Shown here: one piece after another, positions 1 to 6,748 of the stretch | Position numbering within the stretch: position 1 is the stretch's first letter | Layout: every line of letters begins with the position of its first letter | From: Scatosoma sp045655705 | GTDB taxonomy: Bacteria; Bacillota; Clostridia; Christensenellales; Borkfalkiaceae | Direction: 5' to 3' | DNA length: 17,967 nt | NCBI GenBank assembly: GCA_045655705.1 | Contig: JAZOPU010000022.1 | Location: 1-17,967, forward strand | Notes under the pieces: model-generated | Databases searched by the model: none | The model's input: only the letters and a program-made list of their open reading frames with translations | What the model was told of the DNA's origin: nothing | Translations under genes and position numbers: made by a program

Positions 1-20
1 TTTGCAAATTACAGAAAATT

Positions 21-47
21 AAAAAAAAGCTAAAAAATACAAAAAAA
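21..47 (+). promoter_or_regulatory. Phased A-tracts (UP-element-like) upstream of the first promoter
   Basis: Three runs of 6-8 adenines (21-28, 32-37, 41-47) have centres about 10 bp apart, one helical turn. They lie just upstream of the -35 box at 62. Phased A-tracts bend DNA and can contact the RNA polymerase alpha subunit, so this is read as an upstream activating element. The geometry is seen; the activity is inferred. Confidence 0.5.
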
Positions 48-61
48 TATTGCTCGCATAG

Positions 62-90
62 TTGAATTTTATAAAAAAATGTGTTATACT
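62..90 (+). promoter_or_regulatory. Sigma-A promoter of the NifU-like/GGGtGRT operon
   Basis: The -35 box is TTGAAT (62-67) and the -10 box is TATACT (85-90), with an exact 17-bp spacer. A TGT triplet (82-84) directly before the -10 box makes it an extended -10. Transcription would begin near 97, giving a leader of about 92 nt before the ATG at 189. Confidence 0.75.
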
Positions 91-104
91 AATAGTTGGT
101 ATAA

Positions 105-136
105 GGGAAATTTTGGGTATTTTCCTAAAATAACCC
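105..136 (+). promoter_or_regulatory. Leader with two mutually exclusive hairpins
   Basis: Two stems share bases. Hairpin A pairs 105-110 (GGGAAA) with 121-126 (TTTCCT, one G-T pair) around a 10-nt loop. Hairpin B pairs 115-118 with 133-136 and 119-123 with 127-131, with A132 bulged and a 3-nt loop (124-126). Neither is followed directly by a long T-run, so neither is a plain terminator. They could stabilise the message or switch. It matches no riboswitch class I recognise. Confidence 0.35.
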
Positions 137-188
137 GAAGAAATCAAACAAAATAAAATAGAATAAAAATTTTTTGGAGGAATCTCAA

Positions 189-899
189 ATGACAATATCG
201 TCAGAAGTTCAACAGATGTACTGCGTTGCAAAAGGCGCAGGCGTTGCTCGTCATGAAAATGCTCCTATTCCTGAAGAAGGCAAGTGGATTCATGCGAAAG
301 AAATCAAAGATATCAGCGGTTTCACGCACGGTATCGGTTGGTGCGCACCTCAACAAGGTGCTTGTAAGTTGAGCTTGAATATCAAGCAAGGTATCATTCA
401 AGAAGCGTTGGTCGAAACGATTGGTTGCTCGGGTATGACGCACTCCGCGGCAATGGCTGCTGAAATTTTACCTGGTAAAACGCCTTTGGAAGCGCTCAAT
501 ACCGACCTTGTTTGCGACGCAATCAACACCGCAATGAGAGAACTTTTCTTGCAAATCGTATACGGACGTTCGCAATCCGCGTTCTCCGACGACGGACTTT
601 CCATTGGTGCGGGCTTGGAAGACTTGGGTAAAGGACACCGTTCGCAAGTGGGTACGATGTATTCCACGCTTCAAAAAGGCGTTCGTTATTTGGAAATGGC
701 AGAAGGCTACGTAACCCGTCTTGCGCTTGACGCGAGCAACGAAGTTATCGGTTACGAATTCGTTTCGCTTGGTAAAATGACCGACTTTATTAAGAAAGGT
801 ATGGAACCCAACGAAGCGTATCAAAAAGCGATGGGGCACTACGGTAGATTTAGCGCGGAACAAGGCGCAGTTAAATTTATCGACCCTCGTAAAGAGTAA
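189..899 (+). CDS. NifU-N-like iron-sulfur scaffold-family protein
   Basis: This 236-residue protein resembles the NifU/IscU N-terminal scaffold family across residues about 50-125: a GACKLSLNI strand segment, then IGCSGMTHSAAMAAEILPGK, which matches the FGCGSAIASSS helix of NifU. Only C80 falls on a canonical cluster-ligand position by eye. The first site (CGD) reads QQG with C52 and C59 nearby, and the third site (HCS) reads FLQ. The C-terminal part (about 130-236) is not part of the small scaffold fold, and I do not recognise it. The ATG at 189 is chosen because GGAGG lies at 176-180, 8 nt upstream. An in-frame TTG at 174 overlaps that site and is unlikely. It is the first gene of a two-gene operon with the GGGtGRT gene, 14 bp apart. 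An Fe-S or metal role is inferred from the family, not shown. Confidence 0.8.
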   Translation: MTISSEVQQMYCVAKGAGVARHENAPIPEEGKWIHAKEIKDISGFTHGIGWCAPQQGACKLSLNIKQGIIQEALVETIGCSGMTHSAAMAAEILPGKTPLEALNTDLVCDAINTAMRELFLQIVYGRSQSAFSDDGLSIGAGLEDLGKGHRSQVGTMYSTLQKGVRYLEMAEGYVTRLALDASNEVIGYEFVSLGKMTDFIKKGMEPNEAYQKAMGHYGRFSAEQGAVKFIDPRKE

Positions 900-913
900 G
901 GAGGACAAGCAAA

Positions 914-1915
914 ATGGCATTATTTGAAGGCTATGAGAGAAGAATTGATAAAATCAACGGCGTATTGAAAGAATACGGCATTTCTTCCGTGGAAGAATGT
1001 AGAGATATTTGCCTTGCTAAAGGCGTAGATTGCGACAAGATCGTTCGTGCAGGACAACCTATCTGCTTTGAAAACGCAGTTTGGGCATATACCGTAGGTT
1101 CGGCGATCGCAATCAAGAAAGGTTGCGTGAAAGCGGCGGACGCAGCGGCGGCGATTGGTATCGGTTTGCAAGCGTTTTGTATCCCCGGTTCGGTTGCGCA
1201 AAACAGACAAGTTGGGCTTGGACACGGTAACCTTGGTTCGATGCTTTTGTCCGACGAAACGGAATGTTTCTGTTTCCTTGCAGGTCACGAATCTTTCGCG
1301 GCGGCAGAAGGCGCAATCTCTATCGCGCTCAACGCAAACAAAGTAAGAAAACAACCCTTGCGCGTAGTTTTGAACGGTCTTGGTAAAGACGCAGCGTATA
1401 TCATTTCGAGAATTAACGGCTTCACGTTCGTAGAAACGGAATTTGATCACGCAACCGAAACGGTAAAAATCGTATACGAAAAAGCGTTCTCCGAAGGCGA
1501 TAGAGCAAAAGTAAGATGCTACGGTGCGGACTCCGTTCCCGAAGGCGTTGCAATTATGAAGCTTGAAAACGTTGGCGTTTCGATCACGGGTAACTCCACC
1601 AACCCCACGCGTTTCCAACACCCCGTTGCAGGCACGTATAAAAAATGGTGTAACGAAAACGGCGTGAAATACTTCTCCGTTGCAAGCGGTGGCGGTACGG
1701 GTAGAACGCTCCACCCCGACAATATGGCGGCAGGTCCTGCTTCCTACGGTATGACGGACACGATGGGCAGAATGCACTCCGACGCACAGTTCGCGGGTAG
1801 CTCGTCCGTTCCTGCACACGTAGAAATGATGGGCTTGATTGGTGCTGGTAACAACCCCATGGTTGGTATGACGGTTGCTTGCGCCGTTGCAATCGAACAA
1901 GCAATGAAAGCGTAA
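914..1915 (+). CDS. GGGtGRT family protein, function unknown
   Basis: The 333-residue protein carries the motif that names its family, GGGTGRT, at residues 259-265 in the context SVASGGGTGRTLHPDN. It is glycine- and alanine-rich, with a glycine-rich stretch at 101-109 (GLGHGNLGS) and another near 308-313. It has many cysteines (C29, C33, C40, C51, C71, C89, C118, C120, C202, C246, C323). No signal peptide is seen, so it is probably cytoplasmic. The ribosome binding site AAGGAGG (898-904) overlaps the stop of the NifU-like gene, and the ATG is 9 nt on, so the two are co-transcribed and probably translationally coupled. The pairing is known from anaerobes, but the biochemical role is not established to my knowledge. 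An active site in the glycine motif and cluster binding are guesses. Codon choice is strongly biased, as in highly expressed genes. Confidence 0.85.
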   Translation: MALFEGYERRIDKINGVLKEYGISSVEECRDICLAKGVDCDKIVRAGQPICFENAVWAYTVGSAIAIKKGCVKAADAAAAIGIGLQAFCIPGSVAQNRQVGLGHGNLGSMLLSDETECFCFLAGHESFAAAEGAISIALNANKVRKQPLRVVLNGLGKDAAYIISRINGFTFVETEFDHATETVKIVYEKAFSEGDRAKVRCYGADSVPEGVAIMKLENVGVSITGNSTNPTRFQHPVAGTYKKWCNENGVKYFSVASGGGTGRTLHPDNMAAGPASYGMTDTMGRMHSDAQFAGSSSVPAHVEMMGLIGAGNNPMVGMTVACAVAIEQAMKA

Positions 1916-1933
1916 AACTTAAAATAACGCACG

Positions 1934-1971
1934 CGTGGCTTGGGTAAAATTGCCCAAGCTACGTTTTTTTT
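1934..1971 (+). terminator. Intrinsic terminator of the first operon
   Basis: An 11-bp stem (1934-1944 with 1953-1963, one G-T pair) and an 8-nt loop are followed directly by eight T (1964-1971). It starts 18 nt after the stop of the GGGtGRT gene. Confidence 0.9.
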
Positions 1972-1991
1972 ATAAAATCTTTACAAAACAC

Positions 1992-2020
1992 TTGACAACG
2001 TGATAATATTGTGATATCAT
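1992..2020 (+). promoter_or_regulatory. Sigma-A promoter of the ABC exporter operon
   Basis: A perfect TTGACA (1992-1997) and a TATCAT -10 box (2015-2020) are spaced by exactly 17 bp. The start of transcription would be near 2027, giving a very short leader of about 22 nt. Such a consensus promoter for an exporter suggests control by a repressor; see the repeats at 2000-2021. Confidence 0.75.
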
Positions 2021-2021
2021 T
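2000..2021 (+). repeat. Tandem 11-bp repeats within the ABC promoter
   Basis: GTGATAATATT (2000-2010) is followed at once by GTGATATCATT (2011-2021), 9 of 11 bases identical and one helical turn apart. The second copy contains the palindrome TGATATCA (2012-2019). They cover the spacer and -10 box. A repressor operator is a reasonable inference, but no regulator gene is in the window. Confidence 0.35.
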
Positions 2022-2048
2022 TTAATATCAATTGTGGGAGATGCAAAT

Positions 2049-2963
2049 ATGGAAACGATCATTCAAATTAAGCATTTATATAAAAGCTTTAAAGACGTGA
2101 AAGCCGTGCAGGACTTGTCGTTTAAGGTTAAACGCGGGGAGCTTTTTGCGTTTTTAGGAGAAAACGGAGCAGGAAAAAGCACGACGATTTCTATTATGTG
2201 CGGTTGCTTGTCGAAAGATGGCGGAGAAGTGTTTATCAACGGTGTAAACCTTGATAAAAACGTGGAAGCGATTAAAAAAGAAATCGGCGTCGTGTTCCAA
2301 AATTCGGTTTTGGATAAGGCGTTGTCCGTGCGGGAAAATTTGGAGCATCGCGCGTCGCTTTACGGTATTCACGGGCAAGCTTTTGAGAAACGCTTGGAAG
2401 AGTTGGGTGCGTTATTGGATTTTAAGGATCTTTTCTCGCGAGCGGTAGGGAAACTCTCAGGCGGACAAAGACGGCGTGTGGACATTGCTCGTGCGTTGTT
2501 GCATAACCCCAATATTCTCATTTTAGACGAGCCTACGACGGGATTAGACCCGCAAACGCGTAAACTTTTATGGAATATCGTCAACGATTTAAGAAAAACA
2601 CAAAACATGACGGTGTTTTTAACTACGCATTATATGGAAGAAGCTGCGGAAGCGGATTACGTGGTTATTCTCGATCACGGCAAAATTGCCGCCGAAGGCA
2701 CGCCTCTTGCCTTAAAAAACGAATATACAGGGGATTGCATAACCGTTTATAACGTTTCGGAAAAGGATGTGCAATCGCTTGGCGTGCCGTTTGAAAAGAG
2801 CGGTTCGGGATATAAAATTTTTGTAGCAAACACGGCAAAGGCGACCGAGTTAATCGTGAAAAATCCAAGGCTTTTTGTGGATTATGAGATTATCAAAGGG
2901 AAAATGGACGACGTATTTCTTGCCGTCACGGGCAAATCTTTGACAGGAGATGAACAAAAATGA
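2049..2963 (+). CDS. ABC-2 exporter ATP-binding protein
   Basis: A 304-residue ATPase of the ABC-2 (drug/lantibiotic exporter) type. All nucleotide-binding motifs are present: Walker A GENGAGKST (37-45), Q-loop Q84, signature LSGGQ (136-140), Walker B ILILDEP with E161, and the switch histidine H194 in TTHYMEEA. The C-terminal 90 residues after the ATPase core form the accessory domain usual for this class (DrrA/CcmA-like). The ATG at 2049 is chosen because GGGAG (2036-2040) lies 8 nt upstream; a GTG at 2034 overlaps that site. Its stop overlaps the permease start by 4 bp (ATGA), so both subunits are made from one message. The substrate cannot be told from sequence. Export of a drug, peptide or lipid is the family-level expectation. 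Confidence 0.9.
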   Translation: METIIQIKHLYKSFKDVKAVQDLSFKVKRGELFAFLGENGAGKSTTISIMCGCLSKDGGEVFINGVNLDKNVEAIKKEIGVVFQNSVLDKALSVRENLEHRASLYGIHGQAFEKRLEELGALLDFKDLFSRAVGKLSGGQRRRVDIARALLHNPNILILDEPTTGLDPQTRKLLWNIVNDLRKTQNMTVFLTTHYMEEAAEADYVVILDHGKIAAEGTPLALKNEYTGDCITVYNVSEKDVQSLGVPFEKSGSGYKIFVANTAKATELIVKNPRLFVDYEIIKGKMDDVFLAVTGKSLTGDEQK

Positions 2964-3856
2964 AAGAATTGCAAGCAATGGTAAAACGCAATATTAAACT
3001 GTTTTTTAAGGATAAGGGAATGTTGTTCACCTCGCTGATCACGCCGCTTATATTGCTCGTTTTATACGTAACCTTTCTTGGCAACGTGTATCGCGACAGT
3101 TTTCTTTCCGCATTACCTGCGGGATTTACCGTATCGGAAGAGCTTATAGGCGGGTTGGTTGGCGGACAGCTTTTTTCGTCCTTGCTCGCGGTTTCTTGCG
3201 TAACCGTTTCTTTTTGCTCGAATTTGCTTATGGTGCAAGATAAAGTGAGTGGGGCGCATAACGACCTAATTATTTCACCTATCAAAAAAACCACGCTTGC
3301 GCTTGGATATTATATCGCGACGACGATATCCACGTTGATCGTTTGTTTTGTGGCGATGACGGCGTGTTTGGTATACCTTGCGTGTGTGGGTTGGTATCTT
3401 TCCTTTGCCGACGTTTTGTTTTTGATATTAGATATTCTTTTAACGGTAAGCTTTGGAACTGCGCTTTCGTCGATTATCAACGTATTTTTGAACTCACAAG
3501 GGCAAATTTCCGCCGTTGGTTCCATTGTAAGCTCGTGCTATGGATTTATTTGCGGGGCGTATATGCCCATATCGTCTTTTGGTAGCGGGTTGCAAAAGGT
3601 CATTTCCTTTTTGCCTGGGACGTATGCAACGTCGCTGTTTAGAAATCACGCCACACGCGGTGTGTTTGCAGAAATGGAAAATAGCGGTTTGCCAAAAGAA
3701 TTGATAACGGGACTGAAAGACTCGATTGACTGTAACGTATATTTCTTTGACAATCAAGTTTCGCTAGGGGTAATGTTTGCGATTTTAGCCCTTTCCGTAG
3801 CGGTTTTAATTTGTGCGTATATATTCATTCATAAGTCAATAAATAAAAAGAAATAA
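2960..3856 (+). CDS. ABC-2 type transporter permease
   Basis: A 298-residue membrane protein with six clear hydrophobic segments at about 22-42, 65-88, 115-143, 150-175, 184-204 and 268-291. A soluble loop (about 205-267) precedes the last helix. The layout and the stretch GAYMPISSFGSGLQKVISFLPG match ABC-2 permeases of the DrrB/NodJ type, which pair with a separate ATPase and usually form a 2+2 complex in the cytoplasmic membrane. The start overlaps the ATPase stop (ATGA) and has AGGAGA at 2945-2950. The C-terminus is lysine-rich (KSINKKK), consistent with a cytoplasmic tail. No convincing terminator follows before the tRNA promoter, so its transcript may run into the tRNA unit and stop at 4054. 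Substrate unknown. Confidence 0.87.
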   Translation: MKELQAMVKRNIKLFFKDKGMLFTSLITPLILLVLYVTFLGNVYRDSFLSALPAGFTVSEELIGGLVGGQLFSSLLAVSCVTVSFCSNLLMVQDKVSGAHNDLIISPIKKTTLALGYYIATTISTLIVCFVAMTACLVYLACVGWYLSFADVLFLILDILLTVSFGTALSSIINVFLNSQGQISAVGSIVSSCYGFICGAYMPISSFGSGLQKVISFLPGTYATSLFRNHATRGVFAEMENSGLPKELITGLKDSIDCNVYFFDNQVSLGVMFAILALSVAVLICAYIFIHKSINKKK

Positions 3857-3893
3857 AAAAATTAAAAATTTTAAAAAACACCCTTTGAAACGC

Positions 3894-3922
3894 TTGCTTT
3901 TTTTTACGTTATCTTATATAAT
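3894..3922 (+). promoter_or_regulatory. Promoter of tRNA-Leu
   Basis: TTGCTT (3894-3899) and a perfect TATAAT (3917-3922) are separated by 17 bp. Transcription would start near 3929, about 13 nt before the mature tRNA 5' end. Confidence 0.7.
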
Positions 3923-3941
3923 ATAAAAGCTTTCAGTAAGC

Positions 3942-4027
3942 GCCGAAGTGGTGGAATGGCAGACGCGACGGACTCAAAATCCGTTGGTAGTGATACCGTG
4001 TGGGTTCAAGTCCCACCTTCGGCACCA
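3942..4027 (+). tRNA. tRNA-Leu (anticodon CAA), CCA encoded
   Basis: The 86-nt gene folds as a class II tRNA. The 7-bp acceptor stem is GCCGAAG (3942-3948) with CTTCGGC (4017-4023), then discriminator A4024 and an encoded CCA (4025-4027). The anticodon stem is 3968-3972 with 3980-3984; its loop CTCAAAA puts CAA at 3975-3977, which reads UUG leucine codons. A long variable arm (about 3985-3999, stem GGTA/TACC) and T-stem GTGGG/CCCAC around TTCAAGT complete it. The long variable arm plus A discriminator fits leucine. It stands alone, not in a tRNA cluster, with its own promoter and terminator. Confidence 0.96.
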
Positions 4028-4054
4028 AAAGACCGTTTAAGGACGGTCTTTTTT
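4028..4054 (+). terminator. Intrinsic terminator after tRNA-Leu
   Basis: GACCGT (4031-4036) pairs with ACGGTC (4043-4048) around a 6-nt loop, extended by AAA/TTT pairs and ending in six T (4049-4054). It begins directly after the encoded CCA. Confidence 0.9.
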
Positions 4055-4055
4055 C

Positions 4056-4084
4056 TTGCGATTTTTTTCAATTCGTGGTAAAAT
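4056..4084 (+). promoter_or_regulatory. Probable promoter of polA
   Basis: TTGCGA (4056-4061) and TAAAAT (4079-4084) have a 17-bp spacer, and TGG (4076-4078) gives an extended -10. The -35 box follows directly on the T-run of the tRNA terminator. The leader to the ATG at 4127 would be about 36 nt. Confidence 0.55.
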
Positions 4085-4126
4085 AGATATGAAAGTTTGC
4101 AATACTGTATATAAGGAAATGCATTT

Positions 4127-6706
4127 ATGGAAAAATTAGTGCTTATCGACGGGAATAGCTTGCTCAATCGTGCGTTCTATGCAACGCCTGTTTTTACAAC
4201 GTCCGACGGTTTACCAACCAACGGGGTGTTTGGGTTTATTAAACTGATATTGCGCATTATCGACGATAAAAAGCCTACGCATTTTGCCGTAGCGTTCGAT
4301 TTACACGCGCCCACGTTCCGTCATCAAATGTATGATGGTTATAAGGCAGGTAGAAAGCCTATGCCTGACGATCTTGCGCGCCAAATGCCCGTTTTAAAAG
4401 ACGTTTTGCGGGCTATGGGCATTAAAATTTGCGAACTCAAAGGCTATGAAGCGGACGACGTGATCGGTACGCTTGCAAAGAAATTTCAAATTCAAACGTA
4501 TATCTACACGGGGGACAGGGATTCTTATCAGCTCGTAGACGATACGACGAACGTTTGTTATACACGCAAAGGCGTTAGCGATATTTTAGAGCTTACAAGT
4601 GAAAACTTCAAGGACGAAACGGGACTTACGCCCACGCAAGTGATTGATTTAAAATCGCTTATGGGCGATAAATCGGACAATATCCCCGGCGTTGCGGGCG
4701 TTGGCGAAAAATCGGCTATGGGCTTGATAGCTAAATACGGGAGTTTAAACGAGATTTACGCACATTTAGACGAAATCACGGGCGCGTTGCATACAAAGCT
4801 TGAACAAAACAAGGAAACGGCTTATTTCTCGTATAAGCTTGCAACGATTGATACAAGCGCGCCCATAGACGTTACCTTGGGGGATTGTTTATTAAAAACG
4901 CCTTTCTCACATGCGGTAAAAGAAGTTTTTGCACGGCTTGAATTCAAAACGCTCAATGCAATGAACATTTTTGAAGAACAAGAAACGCAAGAGCAAGAAC
5001 CGCAAAAGCAAGTAAAAATTGAAGAAATTTACCCGCAAACGGTGGAAGAAGCGGTCGCATACGTTAAAAACTCGTCGGCTTTGCACGTTGCGTGCGATTG
5101 GTCGCCGCTGGAATTCCGTTTCACGTTATTTTCAAACGAAACCTTGGAAACGGTTACCGAATATGTTTTACCTGTAAAAAGAGAGCTTTTAGATGCGGGT
5201 TTCTTTGATTATGCCCTGCAACCGCTCTTTCAAGCGATTTATTCGGGGCAAAAACGCGTGATTGCCTACAACGCGAAAGAAGTTATGCATAGATTAAAAA
5301 GTCTTGATATTGCCTTTTTAGCGGGCTTTGAAGACGTGGCGATTTTGCGTTGCATTGCCGAAGGACTTGGAAATTCGGAAAGCTTACAATTTTGTATCAA
5401 TTATTATGGCTTGCCCGAAAACAATAAGGCGTATGCGCTCATATGGCTTTGGAAATACTACTTGGCAAAGCTGAATACAAAAGAAAGAGATTTATATGAA
5501 AAAATCGAACTTCCGCTCGTGCCTGTTTTGTTCGATATGGAAGTGCAGGGTGTTTGTGTAGACGAAAAAAACTTGCAAAGCTTGTCTTTGCGCTACAATG
5601 CCGAGCGGGTGGAGATTGCACAAAAAATTTACGCCTTGGCAGGGGAAGAATTTAATATCAATTCCACACAACAGCTTGGAAAAATCCTTTTTGAAAAATT
5701 AAAAATCGGCAAGGGTAGCAAAAAGAACAAGGAAAGTAAAAATTATAAAACAACGGCGGAAGAATTGGAAAAATATGCCGAAGAATCGGAGATCGTACGG
5801 CTGGTATTGCGCTATCGCAAGGTTCAAAAACTATATTCAACCTATATCGAAGGCTTTAAGCCATTGATTAGAAACGGAAAAGTGCACACGACGTATAATC
5901 AAATCGTAACCGCAACGGGGCGACTTTCCAGCTTGAACCCAAATCTTCAAAATATTCCCGTTCGCACTGATGAGGGAAAGGAGATTAGAAAACTGTTTAT
6001 GGCAAGTGAAGGAAACGTGCTGGTAGATGCCGACTATTCGCAAATAGAACTTCGATTGCTGGCGCATTTTTCCGAATGTAAGGAATTAATTAGTGCATAT
6101 TGCGAAGAAAAAGACATTCACGCCACCACGGCTTCGCAGGTGTTTGATAAGTCTCTTGATAAAGTAACGTCTGATGAGCGCCGTCAGGCAAAAGCGGTCA
6201 ATTTTGGTATTATATACGGCATTAGCGCGTTTGGTCTTTCGCAGGATTTGGGCATTTCCGCAAAACAAGCCCAAGCGTATATTGATAAATATTTTAAAAC
6301 GTATTCTTCCGTACAATCGTATATGCGAAAAAACGTGGAAGATGCCACCAAAGACGGCTTTGTAACAACGCTTAGCGGGCGCAGGCGCGTGATCGGGGAA
6401 TTGCAATCTTCCAATCGTAACGTACGCGCCTTTGGGGAGCGTGCGGCAATGAATATGCCCTTGCAAGGTTCGAGCGCGGATATTATTAAAATTGCAATGA
6501 TCAACGTGTTTCACGCTTTAAAAGACGGGGGCCATAAAGCCAAACTCGTTTTGCAAGTCCACGATGAATTGGTTATTGATTGCCCTAAAAACGAAGCGGA
6601 AAAAGTATCGGAGATTTTGAAAAAAGAAATGGAAAACGCCGTTTCACTTCGCGTGCCTTTAACGGTGGAAGTTGGCATCGGTCAAAATTGGTTTGAAAGC
6701 AAATAA
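4127..6706 (+). CDS. polA: DNA polymerase I
   Basis: An 859-residue family A polymerase for Okazaki fragment processing and repair. The N-terminal 5'-nuclease domain (1 to about 280) keeps its metal-binding acids: D8, D58, E108/D110/D111, D130/D132, and D181/D184 in GDKSDNIPG. A Gln/Glu-rich linker (about 283-295) leads to a degenerate 3'-5' exonuclease-like domain (about 300-455). There the DxE motif is gone (VACDWS, 321-326) and the second-motif aspartate reads V386 in NAKEVMHRL, so proofreading is predicted absent, as in Bacillus-type enzymes. The polymerase domain is intact: motif A DADYSQIE (634-641), O-helix R686/K689/F693/Y697, and motif C QVHDE (810-814). F693 occupies the ddNTP-discriminating position. 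The start has AAGGA (4113-4117) 9 nt upstream; an ATG at 4119 is out of frame. coaE follows 42 bp later, a common Firmicutes pairing. Confidence 0.98.
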   Translation: MEKLVLIDGNSLLNRAFYATPVFTTSDGLPTNGVFGFIKLILRIIDDKKPTHFAVAFDLHAPTFRHQMYDGYKAGRKPMPDDLARQMPVLKDVLRAMGIKICELKGYEADDVIGTLAKKFQIQTYIYTGDRDSYQLVDDTTNVCYTRKGVSDILELTSENFKDETGLTPTQVIDLKSLMGDKSDNIPGVAGVGEKSAMGLIAKYGSLNEIYAHLDEITGALHTKLEQNKETAYFSYKLATIDTSAPIDVTLGDCLLKTPFSHAVKEVFARLEFKTLNAMNIFEEQETQEQEPQKQVKIEEIYPQTVEEAVAYVKNSSALHVACDWSPLEFRFTLFSNETLETVTEYVLPVKRELLDAGFFDYALQPLFQAIYSGQKRVIAYNAKEVMHRLKSLDIAFLAGFEDVAILRCIAEGLGNSESLQFCINYYGLPENNKAYALIWLWKYYLAKLNTKERDLYEKIELPLVPVLFDMEVQGVCVDEKNLQSLSLRYNAERVEIAQKIYALAGEEFNINSTQQLGKILFEKLKIGKGSKKNKESKNYKTTAEELEKYAEESEIVRLVLRYRKVQKLYSTYIEGFKPLIRNGKVHTTYNQIVTATGRLSSLNPNLQNIPVRTDEGKEIRKLFMASEGNVLVDADYSQIELRLLAHFSECKELISAYCEEKDIHATTASQVFDKSLDKVTSDERRQAKAVNFGIIYGISAFGLSQDLGISAKQAQAYIDKYFKTYSSVQSYMRKNVEDATKDGFVTTLSGRRRVIGELQSSNRNVRAFGERAAMNMPLQGSSADIIKIAMINVFHALKDGGHKAKLVLQVHDELVIDCPKNEAEKVSEILKKEMENAVSLRVPLTVEVGIGQNWFESK

Positions 6707-6707
6707 T

Positions 6708-6735
6708 GTGAAACATTTTACGTGAAACTTTTTAC
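6708..6735 (+). repeat. Two 14-bp tandem repeats before coaE
   Basis: GTGAAACATTTTAC (6708-6721) is followed without a gap by GTGAAACTTTTTAC (6722-6735), with one mismatch. The pair starts 2 bp after the polA stop. The coaE ribosome binding site GTGAGG at 6737-6742 looks like a degenerate third unit. The same GTGAAAC pair at 14-bp spacing recurs after coaE at 7339. Confidence 0.8.
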
Positions 6736-6748
6736 AGTGAGGAATTAA

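Noticed and set aside
468..920. A 150-codon open frame on the - strand opposite the NifU-like gene
   Set aside because: Same cause: codon bias of the sense gene. No start signal and no recognisable motif.
920..1900. A 326-codon open frame on the - strand opposite the GGGtGRT gene
   Set aside because: It mirrors a strongly codon-biased gene that avoids TTA, CTA and TCA in the matching frame. It has no ribosome binding site and an implausible composition rich in Arg, Cys, Phe and Val.
3885..3898. cre-like site TTGAAACGCTTGCT overlapping the tRNA-Leu promoter
   Set aside because: It misses a fixed consensus base, the consensus is loose enough that about ten such hits are expected in this window, and a stable RNA gene is an unlikely CcpA target.
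6507..6735. A ParB parS site near the polA-coaE junction
   Set aside because: Half-sites like TGTTTCACG (6507-6515) and ACGTGAAAC (6720-6728) occur, but the best full site matches only about 12 of 16 positions and no parA/parB genes are present. Kept only as one reading of the repeat finding.
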